DNA of 64,000 nucleotides, taken from positions 248,001-312,000 of the forward strand of contig NZ_BSNY01000021.1 of NCBI RefSeq assembly GCF_030160235.1. Reading direction: 5' to 3'. Positions 52,825-60,468 of the stretch are shown in pieces. Made by a program: the position numbers and the translations under genes. This DNA is from Mesorhizobium huakuii. GTDB taxonomy: Bacteria > Pseudomonadota > Alphaproteobacteria > Rhizobiales > Rhizobiaceae. The notes beneath the pieces are model-generated. The model saw only the letters and a program-made list of their open reading frames with translations, was not told where the DNA came from and did no database searches. Positions within the stretch are counted from its first letter, which is position 1, and the number at the start of each line of letters is the position of its first letter.

Positions 52825-53784
52825 TCAGTTCGCCACCGGCGCCGGCGTGCTGAGTTCGAGGAACGGCACCGTCGAGCCGGGGATCATCGACTTCGGCAAC
52901 TGCCCGTCCCACTTCTCGGCCTTGGTCAGTTCGACCAGCAGCGGATTGTTGGCGAGGGCGGCGGCGCGCGCCTTGATCGCTTCGGCCGTCGCCTCGCCTT
53001 CGATCCTGGTCTTGTAGGCGCTGGCCTCGGCTTCCGCCTTGACGCTGTCGGCACGGCCCTTGGCCTGGGTGACCGCGATATCGGCCTTGATCCTTTCCTG
53101 CTGCAGGTTCTGTTCCTGCTTCTGCACCTCCACCTGCGCCGTCATCCGCGCCTCGACCGCCTGCTCATAGGCGTCGGAAAAGTCGATGTTCTCGACCTGG
53201 ACGCTGTCGATCATCACCGGGCCGTCGGTCACCGACGAGATGGCGTCGGCGACATCCTTGTTGAACTTGGCGCGGTTCTGGATCACCGACACGGCGTCGT
53301 ACTGGCCGAACACCGTCTTGATCTCCTGCGGTGCCTTGCGGGCGATGACCCGGTCGGCCAGCGCTTCGATCGACCCGTAATTGGTGTAGACGTTGGAGAC
53401 CTCCGCCTCCGGCACGTGGAAATTGACGGTGACGCGCATGTCGGCCGGCTGCTGGTCACGCGAATAGGCCTGCATGGCCGGCAGATTGCCGCAATCGCTC
53501 TGGTTCTCGCAGCCCCATTTCAACACCTGCTGGCGCAGGCTGATCTTCTCGACCCGCTGCAGCCAGGGCAGTTTGAAATGCAGGCCGGGATCGACGACCG
53601 AACTCAATGCGCCATTGGTCAACAGCACGCCGCGGTCGCCCTGGTCGATCGTGTACCAGGACCCCATGACGGCACCGACCAGCGCCAGCACCATGGCCAG
53701 CGCGACGATGCCGCTGCCGATCGAGCGCGAACCGACGGCACCGTGCTGTTGGGCACGGTTCGAATTCCCTTGCATATCAGTCAT
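52825..53784 (-). CDS. SPFH/prohibitin family membrane protein
   Basis: A 319-residue protein with one N-terminal membrane helix ('GIVALAMVLALVGAVMGSWY') followed by an SPFH domain ('TIDQGDRGVLLTNGALSSVV', 'GLHFKLPWLQRVEKISLRQQ') and a long helical part with 'EAEASAYKTRIEGEATAEAI'. This is the prohibitin/HflC pattern: a membrane-bound ring that works with proteases or membrane microdomains. ATG 53784 is chosen over an upstream TTG. It is monocistronic. Confidence 0.87.
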   Translation of the reverse strand: MTDMQGNSNRAQQHGAVGSRSIGSGIVALAMVLALVGAVMGSWYTIDQGDRGVLLTNGALSSVVDPGLHFKLPWLQRVEKISLRQQVLKWGCENQSDCGNLPAMQAYSRDQQPADMRVTVNFHVPEAEVSNVYTNYGSIEALADRVIARKAPQEIKTVFGQYDAVSVIQNRAKFNKDVADAISSVTDGPVMIDSVQVENIDFSDAYEQAVEARMTAQVEVQKQEQNLQQERIKADIAVTQAKGRADSVKAEAEASAYKTRIEGEATAEAIKARAAALANNPLLVELTKAEKWDGQLPKSMIPGSTVPFLELSTPAPVAN

Positions 53785-53938
53785 TGCCAACCCCCGTTGT
53801 CATTGCCCGATCCCAGGCGGAATCTTGGCGGCAAGATTGCTGAGATGTGGAGTGTCGCGGCCTTCCGCGCCAGTGAAATCGGATTATTTCGGTCTGCCGG
53901 CTGATGTTATGATGGACGTCAAAACGGGGGAATCGACC

Positions 53939-54130
53939 ATGACCAAGGCCTTGACCATCGCCGCGCCGCAGCATCCGGCGATGAGTGCCGCCTATGAACG
54001 GGACTGCCGGGAGATGCTCGTCCCCCATCTCGACGCGCTGCTCCACAAGGTCGAGGCCGCCGGCTGGGATCGCGGCCAGGCCGCGTCGGCGCTCATGTAT
54101 CTCGCCGCCAGGCAGCTGAAGGCGGACTGA
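53939..54130 (+). CDS. Small conserved helical protein
   Basis: A 63-residue protein with 'PAMSAAYERDCREMLVPHLD' and 'ASALMYLAARQLKAD'. It is helical, with no membrane segment. A GGGGGAATCGACC site supports ATG 53939; ATG 53909 in the same frame is also possible. I do not recognise a family. Confidence 0.6.
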   Translation: MTKALTIAAPQHPAMSAAYERDCREMLVPHLDALLHKVEAAGWDRGQAASALMYLAARQLKAD

Positions 54131-54221
54131 GGCCCAAGGCGCCCGGCGCCGGCGTTCACCAACAATTAATGATCCTGAAACTTGTCCGTAACCCGCAACG
54201 TGGTATCGTTAGACGGGGCTA

Positions 54222-54494
54222 ATGCACACCGGTGCATCTATTTGGGTGGGTTTGGTTTTGGGCGCGAGCGTGAGGTTTGGGACGAAGTCCTATCTGGTCC
54301 GGTCACCGGTCCTTGAGTGTAACGGCTGTGGCGGCACAGGGCAGGTTTTCGAATGCCCGCGCTGGACAAGCTCCAACGGGCTTTGTTGCCCCGCCGGCAC
54401 CCACCGGCGCGGCTGTCCCGGTGCCAGCGCGCCTTGCGCCGAATGTGGCGAGGCCGATCCCCATGTCGTTGGCCCGCCCTCTGCATCGGCTTGA
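54222..54494 (+). CDS. Doubtful ORF with CxxCxGxG zinc-finger-like motif
   Basis: A 90-residue frame contains 'LECNGCGGTGQVFECPR', which has the C-x2-C-x-G-x-G element of DnaJ-type zinc fingers, and later 'CAECGEADP'. The N-terminal part and the lack of a ribosome site argue against it. It may be a remnant of a zinc-finger gene. No other gene can be supported in 54131-54632. Confidence 0.25.
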   Translation: MHTGASIWVGLVLGASVRFGTKSYLVRSPVLECNGCGGTGQVFECPRWTSSNGLCCPAGTHRRGCPGASAPCAECGEADPHVVGPPSASA

Positions 54495-54632
54495 CAGCCT
54501 GCGATCCGCGTCGGGCTTCCGTCGTCCGCCGGCCATGGAACCAGCAAGCGCCGGTCGCTGTTATGTCTGACCGCGACATCCTATATACCGATGTCCGCGT
54601 GATCATGCGGCTGACAGGAAGCGAGGCCCGAC

Positions 54633-54812
54633 ATGCCAGACGACAAATCGAAGATCAAACAGGACCGCAAGCTGGTTTCGAGCGAGGAGACCTATGAGGT
54701 CGCCGCCTTCGCGCGCAAATACGGCATCCCGCAGAGCGAAGCCCAGACCATCATCAAGCGCTATGGCCCGTCGCGCAAGAAGCTCGACAACCACATGGCC
54801 GCGCGCGGATAG
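54633..54812 (+). CDS. DUF3606-like small protein
   Basis: A 59-residue protein beginning MPDDKSKIKQDRKLVSSEET. The second part, 'YEVAAFARKYGIPQSEAQTI' and 'IKRYGPSRKKLDNHM', is a short helix-turn-helix-like unit matching the DUF3606 pattern (E-x-Y-E-V...K-x-G...V..VG.S). GGAAGCGAGG lies before ATG. A weak EcfG-like motif (GGAAC-N17-TGTT) lies at 54537-54562. Confidence 0.7.
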   Translation: MPDDKSKIKQDRKLVSSEETYEVAAFARKYGIPQSEAQTIIKRYGPSRKKLDNHMAARG

Positions 54813-55029
54813 ACGGGGCTGCCGCAAGCCGCAACCATTTCGCCGGCATTGCGTTGAAGCATGTTGCGGGCCGCATCGGCCGGGTTGGTAGTACCCAGCC
54901 CGGTGGCGGTACGATGAACGGGATGTCTTGTCCCGGTTCCTGGCCAACAAAATGGCCGGCGATCATCTGTTCCGCCCGGCCCCCGGCGTGCCAGACTGAC
55001 GAAAGCCAGACCGAGGGAGGGCCGCGATC

Positions 55030-55485
55030 ATGTCCGACACCACACGCAGAACCGGCAGCTGCCTGTGCGGCGGCGTGCATTTCGTCGTCACCGGCCAGCC
55101 GATGCGTATCGGCCTTTGCCACTGCAAGGACTGCCGCAAGGCCAGCGGCTCGGCCTATTCGGCCTTTGCGATATGGCCACGCGACGCCTTCGAGACATCG
55201 GGCGAAGTCGCCTCTTACGGCACGCGCAGCTTCTGCCCGACCTGCGGCAGCCGCGTCGCCTGGGTTGGCGACGATGAAGTCGAGGTGATGCTCGGCAGCC
55301 TCGACGTCGCGCCGACCGACCTGGAGCCGCAGTACGAATTGTGGATCAGCCGCCGCGAGACCTGGCTGCATGCCTTGCCCGGCACCGAACAGTTCGAGCA
55401 TGACCGGCCCCTTGAGCGGCCAATGCCGGAAGACGCAGCTCCGCCGCCGGCGCGACCTCTGTCGGACGCCGTCGTGCACGATTGA
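55030..55485 (+). CDS. GFA family protein (CENP-V/formaldehyde-activating fold)
   Basis: A 151-residue zinc protein of the GFA family. The ligand cysteines are visible in 'TGSCLCGGVHFVV', 'GLCHCKDCRKASGSAY' and 'RSFCPTCGSRVAWVG'. Family members were first linked to glutathione-dependent formaldehyde handling, though most have no proven reaction. GGAGGGCCGCGATC precedes ATG. It is cytoplasmic. Confidence 0.9.
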   Translation: MSDTTRRTGSCLCGGVHFVVTGQPMRIGLCHCKDCRKASGSAYSAFAIWPRDAFETSGEVASYGTRSFCPTCGSRVAWVGDDEVEVMLGSLDVAPTDLEPQYELWISRRETWLHALPGTEQFEHDRPLERPMPEDAAPPPARPLSDAVVHD

Positions 55486-55504
55486 AAATTGATCTTTCGG
55501 GCCT

Positions 55505-55529
55505 GGAACCCTGCTTTGTCGGCGACGTT
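55505..55529 (+). promoter_or_regulatory. EcfG promoter of the DUF982 pair
   Basis: GGAAC (55505-55509), 16 bases and CGTT (55526-55529) match the EcfG consensus exactly, about 42-72 bases before the likely starts of the DUF982 gene. Confidence 0.65.
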
Positions 55530-55570
55530 ATCCGGCGCCTGTCGCGAGTGCGGTTGTTCACAACCGGTCA

Positions 55571-55837
55571 GTGCCGGGCGGCATGCCACGGAGACTTCAG
55601 TTGAACGACAAGATTTTTCCCCGACCGATCCGCCTGAAATTCGCCCCCGAACGCGAGCGCGTCGTGCGCAGCGCCTGGGAGGGCCTGGAATGCCTCGGCG
55701 ACTGGCCGGCCGGCCGAGGCCGGCGATACCAGGCGGCACTGCGCTGCTGCCGCGATGCGCTGGACGGCTGGACGCCGCCGGAAAAGGCGATGCGGGCGAT
55801 GATCGACGCCGCGCGCGAAGCCCGCATCCTCCAGTAA
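55571..55837 (+). CDS. DUF982 family protein
   Basis: An 88-residue protein of the DUF982 type: 'ECLGDWPAGRGRRYQAALRC' carries the W-P and the following R/Y-A-A-L-C helix, and the C-terminus 'AMIDAAREARILQ' is standard. The start is uncertain; ATG 55571, ATG 55583 or TTG 55601 (with GGAG eight bases before) are all possible. It lies 24 bases ahead of a second DUF982 gene and behind an EcfG promoter. Confidence 0.75.
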   Translation: MPGGMPRRLQLNDKIFPRPIRLKFAPERERVVRSAWEGLECLGDWPAGRGRRYQAALRCCRDALDGWTPPEKAMRAMIDAAREARILQ

Positions 55838-55861
55838 CGGAAAACAGAGGCGGGAAAAACA

Positions 55862-56107
55862 ATGGCCGATGTGATGCTATCGACACCGGTGCGGATCAAG
55901 CCGCATGGCTCGGACACGATCCGAGAGGTGGCGACCCTTAAGGACGCCAGTGAAATCCTGATCGACTGGCCGCATGCCAGCCGCGGTCCCTTCTACCAGG
56001 CCGCGCGCGAAAAGATCGAGGCGGCGCTGGAAGACAAGGACGGCACGGCACAGGCGCAGGAAGCCTTTACGGCGCTGTGCGATCACGCCGGCGTGCTGGT
56101 TCGCTAA
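55862..56107 (+). CDS. DUF982 family protein
   Basis: An 81-residue DUF982 protein: 'EILIDWPHASRGPFYQAARE' and 'AFTALCDHAGVLVR' align with its neighbour at 55571. The two are about one third alike by eye and probably arose by duplication. AGGCGGGAAAAACA precedes ATG. It is followed by a strong terminator. The function of DUF982 is unknown. Confidence 0.8.
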   Translation: MADVMLSTPVRIKPHGSDTIREVATLKDASEILIDWPHASRGPFYQAAREKIEAALEDKDGTAQAQEAFTALCDHAGVLVR

Positions 56108-56120
56108 CCGAACAAAAAAA

Positions 56121-56142
56121 GCAGGCGATGTGCATCGCCTGC
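56121..56142. terminator. Bidirectional terminator
   Basis: GCAGGCGAT-gtgc-ATCGCCTGC forms a perfect nine-pair stem with seven A on the left and CTTTT on the right. It separates the DUF982 pair from the convergent small membrane protein gene. Confidence 0.8.
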
Positions 56143-56161
56143 CTTTTGCGGATGCAGCCCC

Positions 56162-56314
56162 CTATTTTTGCGCTGGCAGATCGCCATCCACGATCGGATG
56201 AGAGGTCTCGAACCCAAAACTCTTCGGCGCCATCAGAATCAAGACGATAACGATGGCGATAGTGGCAATAAACGTGGCTGTGCTGGCAATATCTCTCAAG
56301 GCCCGTCCTTTCAA
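56162..56314 (-). CDS. 50-residue membrane protein, likely stress-induced
   Basis: A frame opening with TTG (56314) encodes 50 residues with a hydrophobic helix 'FIATIAIVIVLILMAPKSFG'. CAGGAATACAA stands before the TTG. An exact EcfG promoter motif lies 18 bases further upstream, and a terminator follows the stop. These three signals together support a real gene despite the unusual start. Confidence 0.6.
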   Translation of the reverse strand: MKGRALRDIASTATFIATIAIVIVLILMAPKSFGFETSHPIVDGDLPAQK

Positions 56315-56331
56315 ATTGTATTCCTGAAAGA

Positions 56332-56356
56332 AACGTTTCTCGGGATACGAGGTTCC
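56332..56356 (-). promoter_or_regulatory. EcfG promoter of the small membrane protein
   Basis: On the minus strand GGAAC, 16 bases, CGTT: an exact match to the EcfG consensus. The TTG start follows 18 bases later, leaving a very short leader. Confidence 0.6.
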
Positions 56357-56388
56357 GTCTTGCGGAAACAACGCCGACAATCCGGCCT

Positions 56389-56688
56389 CTACTTGGCGGG
56401 CGGCTGAGCCGGCACTTCGCCCGGCTTGATGACCGGTGTCTTGCCTTCGTCGGGCGCCGGCGTGGCCATGCCTTGGTCGCCAGTGGCTGGCGGCTTCAGC
56501 ACCCCGCCGCAATCATTGAGCTTTTCGCTCAGATCGCCGCCACCTGGCTGCTGCTTGCCCTGATCGGGCTGGACGAGGCATTTGTCGCCCTGCGGATTCG
56601 GATTGTTGGTGCCCTGCTGCTGATCCGTCTGTGCGGCCGCGGGTGCGGCCAGGGCCAGCATCAGCGACGCGATGGCCAGAGGTTTCAT
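56389..56688 (-). CDS. Small secreted Pro/Gln-rich protein
   Basis: A 99-residue protein with a signal peptide (MKPLAIASLMLALAAPAAA, cleavage AAA-QT). The mature part is rich in Gln, Pro and Gly, with 'NNPNPQGDKCLVQPDQGK' and 'KLNDCGGVLKPP' holding two cysteines. AAGGAGGCCCGG precedes ATG 56688. The NPQG plus Cys layout recalls the protein at 43187-43495. It should be periplasmic. Confidence 0.7.
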   Translation of the reverse strand: MKPLAIASLMLALAAPAAAQTDQQQGTNNPNPQGDKCLVQPDQGKQQPGGGDLSEKLNDCGGVLKPPATGDQGMATPAPDEGKTPVIKPGEVPAQPPAK

Positions 56689-56848
56689 CCGGGCCTCCTT
56701 TTGCTTTAACGGCCGCCCCCGGCAGCCTCTCATCGCAGGGACAACGCCCAACTGCCCGAAAGGTTGGCGAACAAAGCTGGGCGCCCTGGCGCGACCATCC
56801 GCAACCAAATCCAGCCTCCGGCCGTTGCCGGGGCAAGGAGGCACCAGC

Positions 56849-57751
56849 ATGTTCCGCGACTTTCAGACGATGGAGATCGATACCGGCGGTGCCGGCATAT
56901 TCATCCGCCGAGCGGGCGAAGGGCCAGCGCTGCTGCTCCTGCATGGTTTTCCGCAGAGCCATCTGATGTGGCGCGACGTGGCGCCTGAATTGGCCAAGCG
57001 GTTTACCGTCATATGCGCCGACCTGCGCGGCTATGGAACCAGTTCATGCCCGTCGTCGGACAGCGCTCACGCCCCTTATGCCAAACGGGCCATGGCCGCC
57101 GACATGACGGCCTTGATGGCCAAACTCGGCTTCGGCAGCTTCATGGTCGCCGGCCATGATCGCGGCGGGCGTGTCGCGTACCGCATGGCGCTTGATCATC
57201 CCGGCCGCGTTGAAAAGCTTGCGGTGCTGGACATCGTCGCAACGGCCGACGCGTGGGATCGGGCCGACGCCAGACTGGCACAGGGTTACTGGCCCTGGTC
57301 GCTGCTGGCGCAGCCCGAGCCCTTGCCGGAGTTGATGCTGCGGGGATCCGCCGAGGCGGTCGTCGACAACGCGCTCGGCGGCTGGGGATCGTCGCCGTCG
57401 GTGTTTCCTCCCGACGTGCGCCAGGCTTACATCGATGCCTTGCGCGATCCCGCCCATATCCATGCCATCTGCGAGGAATACCGCGCGGCGGCGACGCTGG
57501 ACCGTGAGCACGACCGTGCCGACAGGGCCGCCGGCCGGCGCATCCGCTGCCCGGTGCTGGCGCTGTGGAGCGGGCAAGGCGCGCTTGCCGATTGGTACGC
57601 GGGCGAAGGCGGGCCGCTGGCTCTTTGGCGGGGCTGGGCCGATGATATCCGCGGCCGGGCCATGCCAGGCGGCCATTTCTTCCCCGAGGAGGCGCCGGCA
57701 CAAACCGCGCGTGAATTGGCGGATTTCTTCGGCCAACCGGCCCGGGTCTAG
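56849..57751 (+). CDS. Alpha/beta hydrolase, haloacetate dehalogenase-like
   Basis: A 300-residue alpha/beta hydrolase. 'LLLLHGFPQSHLMWRDVAPE' gives the oxyanion HGFPQ motif, 'FMVAGHDRGGRVAYRMALDH' the nucleophile elbow with Asp instead of Ser, and 'MPGGHFFPEEAP' the catalytic His. The HDRGGR Asp nucleophile is the mark of fluoroacetate/haloacetate dehalogenases and epoxide hydrolases. AAGGAGGCACCAGC precedes ATG. It ends overlapping the convergent MgtC-like gene by four bases. Confidence 0.88.
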   Translation: MFRDFQTMEIDTGGAGIFIRRAGEGPALLLLHGFPQSHLMWRDVAPELAKRFTVICADLRGYGTSSCPSSDSAHAPYAKRAMAADMTALMAKLGFGSFMVAGHDRGGRVAYRMALDHPGRVEKLAVLDIVATADAWDRADARLAQGYWPWSLLAQPEPLPELMLRGSAEAVVDNALGGWGSSPSVFPPDVRQAYIDALRDPAHIHAICEEYRAAATLDREHDRADRAAGRRIRCPVLALWSGQGALADWYAGEGGPLALWRGWADDIRGRAMPGGHFFPEEAPAQTARELADFFGQPARV

Positions 57752-58284
57752 TGGCCGACCCTGCCCGCGCCGCCGCTCGAGGGAGGAGACGCCGAATGGC
57801 GTTCGCCCTTTATTCCCTGCGGGCGGGGTCCGAGCCGATATACAAGCCCCGCGACGATCAGCACGATCAGCGTGGCAAGGCCGGCCACTTGCCAGAGGCC
57901 AAGGCCGCAAGCGACGCCGATCGCACCGGCGAGCCACATGCCGGCGCCTGTCGTCAGCCCGTGCACTTCTCCGCGCGAAAACAGGATCGACCCGGCGGCA
58001 AGGAATGCGACGCCTGCCGTCACCGCCTCGACCACGCGGATCGGATCGACCTTGACGGACTCCTGCGCGAACATCGGCGCATGGACAATCTCGATGGTCA
58101 GGATACCGAAGGTGGCGGCGGCCACGCAGACCAGTATATGCGTGCGCAGCCCGGCGGGACGGTTGCGCCATTCACGCTCAAAGCCGATCGCCGCGCCATA
58201 CAGTGTCGCCAGCAGCAAACGCGCGGCGATGACCGGGAACGAGGTGTAGGTCGGATGGCCAAATTCCTCGACGAGTTGTTCCAT
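57748..58284 (-). CDS. MgtC/SapB family membrane protein
   Basis: A 178-residue protein with five hydrophobic segments. 'LLATLYGAAIGFEREWRNRP' followed by 'AGLRTHILVCVAAATFGILT' is the MgtC family signature, and 'DPIRVVEAVTAGVAFLAAGS' the next conserved region. MgtC proteins affect magnesium and acid stress survival. ATG 58284 is taken as the start, 30 bases after an exact EcfG promoter. The C-terminus overlaps the hydrolase gene. Confidence 0.88.
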   Translation of the reverse strand: MEQLVEEFGHPTYTSFPVIAARLLLATLYGAAIGFEREWRNRPAGLRTHILVCVAAATFGILTIEIVHAPMFAQESVKVDPIRVVEAVTAGVAFLAAGSILFSRGEVHGLTTGAGMWLAGAIGVACGLGLWQVAGLATLIVLIVAGLVYRLGPRPQGIKGERHSASPPSSGGAGRVGH

Positions 58285-58313
58285 GATTTCCCTCTGAAGA
58301 CCCTGCCGGCCAC

Positions 58314-58338
58314 AACGTGAGCGACGGAGGGCGGTTCC
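58314..58338 (-). promoter_or_regulatory. EcfG promoter of the MgtC-like gene
   Basis: On the minus strand GGAAC, 16 bases and CGTT match the EcfG consensus exactly. The start codon follows 30 bases later. Confidence 0.65.
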
Positions 58339-58419
58339 GTCCGCCTGGCGGTGGAGGTCGTTTCCCATGACCGCTGCGAAGCGGTCAGACGGTGGTGCAA
58401 TCCCGTTCCCGCAAACGGG

Positions 58420-58590
58420 TCAGCGAGGTTTGTCTGTATCGTCCCTGGATGGAGCGGCAGGCGGATCGATCCTTTGCGGGCACTCCTCGAAGCGGTGGTC
58501 GCGGCCGCCGCAGAAGGAACAGCACATGGCTTCGCGGCCCTCGTTTCCGGGCCACCATTGCGGCGTTTCGTAAGGCTTCCTGCCATCCAT
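58420..58590 (-). CDS. Small CCHC zinc-knuckle-like protein
   Basis: A 56-residue frame starting MDGRKPYETPQWWPGNEGRE. The middle is 'CSFCGGRDHRFEECP', an exact C-x2-C-x4-H-x4-C zinc-knuckle spacing, followed by a Pro/Asp-rich tail. Zinc knuckles of this form are rare in bacteria. There is no strong ribosome site. Upstream frames could extend it to 58983, but those are antisense to the secreted protein gene. It may be a real nucleic-acid-binding mini-protein. Confidence 0.45.
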   Translation of the reverse strand: MDGRKPYETPQWWPGNEGREAMCCSFCGGRDHRFEECPQRIDPPAAPSRDDTDKPR

Positions 58591-58672
58591 GACCAGCAAT
58601 GCGCGACGCCTGATTTGGTTGCGCGGGCGGCCTTGCGCCGTGTCTTTTCCCGCGCAATGCGCGGCCCGTCGC

Positions 58673-58697
58673 GGAACCGGCGGACACATCATTGGTT
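58673..58697 (+). promoter_or_regulatory. EcfG-like promoter of small secreted protein
   Basis: GGAAC (58673-58677), 16 bases and GGTT (58694-58697): one mismatch from the consensus. The start codon lies 37 bases downstream. Confidence 0.5.
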
Positions 58698-58734
58698 TTA
58701 TGGGACAATGCACCCGAACCAAAGAGAAGCCTTC

Positions 58735-59031
58735 ATGTCCGCTCGCCTTCCTGTCTTGCTGATCACCTTTGGCGCCGTGCTCGCGGCGACCGCTGCCGCC
58801 CAGGCCCGCCCCGACAGCCGCGGCATGAGTTGCGCCGAGATCCGGGCCATGATCCAGGGCCATCGTGCCGTGGTGTTGACCACGGGACCGAACACCTACG
58901 ACCGCTATGTCAGGCAGTTCGGCAATGAATGCGACTGGCCGGAAGTGCCGATGTCGGCCTATATCCCGGCGCGCGACGGCCACTGCCCGGTCTATCGCTG
59001 CGAACAGCCGGTCGACAACTTCCCGAATTGA
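58735..59031 (+). CDS. Small secreted cysteine-containing protein
   Basis: A 98-residue protein with a signal peptide (MSARLPVLLITFGAVLAATA, cleavage near AQA-RP). The mature part has four cysteines ('MSCAEIR', 'GNECDWP', 'GHCPVYRC'), so two disulfides are likely in the periplasm. AAAGAGAAG stands before ATG 58735. It lies just upstream of the tRNA gene. Similar unnamed proteins are common in rhizobia, from memory. Confidence 0.75.
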   Translation: MSARLPVLLITFGAVLAATAAAQARPDSRGMSCAEIRAMIQGHRAVVLTTGPNTYDRYVRQFGNECDWPEVPMSAYIPARDGHCPVYRCEQPVDNFPN

Positions 59032-59068
59032 CGCTTCGCCGTCCTGACGGCATAAGCATGCGAGCTTC

Positions 59069-59142
59069 TCCCGCTTCGTCTAATGGTAGGACAGCGCCCT
59101 TTGAAGGCGTGAATCGTGGTTCGAGCCCATGAGCGGGAACCA
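59069..59142 (+). tRNA. tRNA-Gln (anticodon TTG)
   Basis: A full cloverleaf of 74 bases with encoded CCA. The acceptor stem is TCCCGCT/AGCGGGA, the D stem GTC/GAC with loop TAATGGTAG, and the anticodon stem GCGCC/GGCGT with loop CTTTGAA, giving anticodon TTG. The T stem is CGTGG/CCATG with loop TTCGAGC, and the discriminator is A. The first pair U1-A72 is a glutamine tRNA trait. No integrase or direct repeat is seen next to it. Confidence 0.9.
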
Positions 59143-59300
59143 AGCACAATCGGATCGTTGGCTTCTGGGTCGACATCCACCGGATGCTTCGGTGACGCCT
59201 GCCCCAGCCCGCCTTCCGTGATCACACCATAGGCGAACGCGGCCACGTGGTTCACAGTATAACCACAAGCGGTCGATTCCTTTGGGATGTAGCCACTCCG

Positions 59301-59336
59301 AAAACCCGCTGCAGGTCGCTCCTGTGGCGGGTTTTT
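59301..59336 (+). terminator. Rho-independent terminator
   Basis: AAAACCCGC (59301-59309) pairs with GCGGGTTTT, with TTTTT at 59332-59336. The loop also contains GCAGG/CCTG pairing. It can stop transcription in both directions, about 160 bases after the tRNA. Confidence 0.8.
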
Positions 59337-59522
59337 CGCATGGGGACCAAGGTCCCATGCCCCTCACGCAAAGGTCTGACGTAACCGCTTTGGTTCCGGT
59401 ATCGTCCATTGGACGTTCCGTTACTTTATCCAATCGCGATATACACCTCCTTCATTCGAATGCTTCGGATATATTAGCCATATCGCATATATAGCCAGCC
59501 GGCAGCCGCCCCAAGCCGGTTA

Positions 59523-59562
59523 GGCCCGGCACGCTACTTGCCCCAACCAGGTGTGCCGGGCC
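59523..59562. other. 10-base-pair inverted repeat
   Basis: GGCCCGGCAC (59523-59532) and GTGCCGGGCC (59553-59562) are perfect complements around a 20-base loop. No T run follows. It may be part of a small RNA. Confidence 0.4.
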
Positions 59563-59585
59563 GCCGCCTCTGCCGGCTCGAAAAA

Positions 59586-59615
59586 GCCCGCGCTCTCGGC
59601 CAGAGGCGCGCGGGC
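59586..59615 (-). terminator. Terminator-like hairpin, minus strand
   Basis: GCCCGCGC (59586-59593) pairs with GCGCGGGC (59608-59615). On the minus strand the stem is followed by TTTTTCGAG. No minus-strand gene lies upstream, which suggests an unrecognised minus-strand transcript from about 59.6-60.1 kb. Confidence 0.5.
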
Positions 59616-59800
59616 CGATCGGAGACCCGATCTTGAACAGGGGATGCCCCCTCCCCTGCCTACAAATACAAACAATTAGAAACGGCTAATGTTCCATCAG
59701 GCCGTGATTCAGCTTCGATCGAATGCCGGTTTGCCGTCGCGGCAAAATCGCCATTCAATTAGCGAGAACTTGATTAGCTATCTTGGATTTTAACGAATCG

Positions 59801-59837
59801 TTGACCGCGCTGTCCTATTTTGGAACAGCGCGGTCAA
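59801..59837. other. 13-base-pair perfect hairpin
   Basis: TTGACCGCGCTGT (59801-59813) and ACAGCGCGGTCAA (59825-59837) are perfect complements; CC and GG in the loop extend the stem past one bulge. No T run follows. This is the strongest unexplained fold in the window. Confidence 0.6.
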
Positions 59838-60171
59838 ACCCCAACCGGACCGCGCAGGCGGCTCCGGCAACCCGGCCCCCGTTGCACTGTCGGAGCCGCT
59901 ACCTTACCCATTCAAAATACCAGCAATGGTTGAATCAACCGTTACCACGCATGCTTTCCAGTGCGCTGCCGACGCCATTTTTCCAGCCAGTGCCGCGGAT
60001 CGGGGAACGCGTTTCGCTTTCGATCGAGGAACCCCGCAGGTCTCGCGCGTCGTGCATATCCCGAGCGAACATTCGAAGGTGCACCCGCCCAGCGTCACGC
60101 GACAGTGATTGGCAGGGATGAAACCTTGCGCCGACATGCGCGTTTTTTGCGGTAATCTTGGCGAGGTTCCA

Positions 60172-60417
60172 ATGGAAACTGCGTGGTTCTCCAAGCCCGT
60201 GGTGGTTTCGGTTGGTGTGGCCGGCGCCACCCGCCATCTGTCCAATACACAGCAGGCCATCGAATTGCTGACGACACACTGGCGCGACGCCGGCAGCCTG
60301 AAACATCAGTCCGCGCTGCGCGCCTGCCGCCAAGCGACAAGCGGCGACGTACCTGCCGACATCGCCAGGGAGGCTTTGGTCGAGGCCGCGCGCGAGGCGC
60401 ATATACTGGTCGAGTAG
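60172..60417 (+). CDS. DUF982 family protein
   Basis: An 81-residue DUF982 protein. It shares 'ATRHLSNTQQAIELLTTHW' in the first half and 'AREALVEAAREAHILVE' at the C-terminus with the pair at 55571-56107, making three paralogues within 5 kb. GGCGAGGTTCCA precedes ATG 60172; a longer start at 60109 is less likely. The function is unknown. Confidence 0.8.
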   Translation: METAWFSKPVVVSVGVAGATRHLSNTQQAIELLTTHWRDAGSLKHQSALRACRQATSGDVPADIAREALVEAAREAHILVE

Positions 60418-60468
60418 GCCGCGCCGCATTCACGGATCGCAACCGTCATTCACAATTTCGTGATCGAC

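Larger units (their letters stand above)
59143..60171. other. Long hairpin-rich non-coding region
   Basis: About one kilobase without a supportable gene after the tRNA. It holds a terminator (59301-59336), three further stems (59523-59562, 59586-59615 and 59801-59837), and an AT-rich stretch at 59400-59490. Open frames here are short and without ribosome sites. Small RNAs or regulatory RNA could be encoded. Confidence 0.5.

Noticed and set aside
59783-60121. A 112-residue plus-strand frame in the non-coding region
   Set aside because: It crosses the 13-base-pair hairpin, has no ribosome site and no recognisable pattern.
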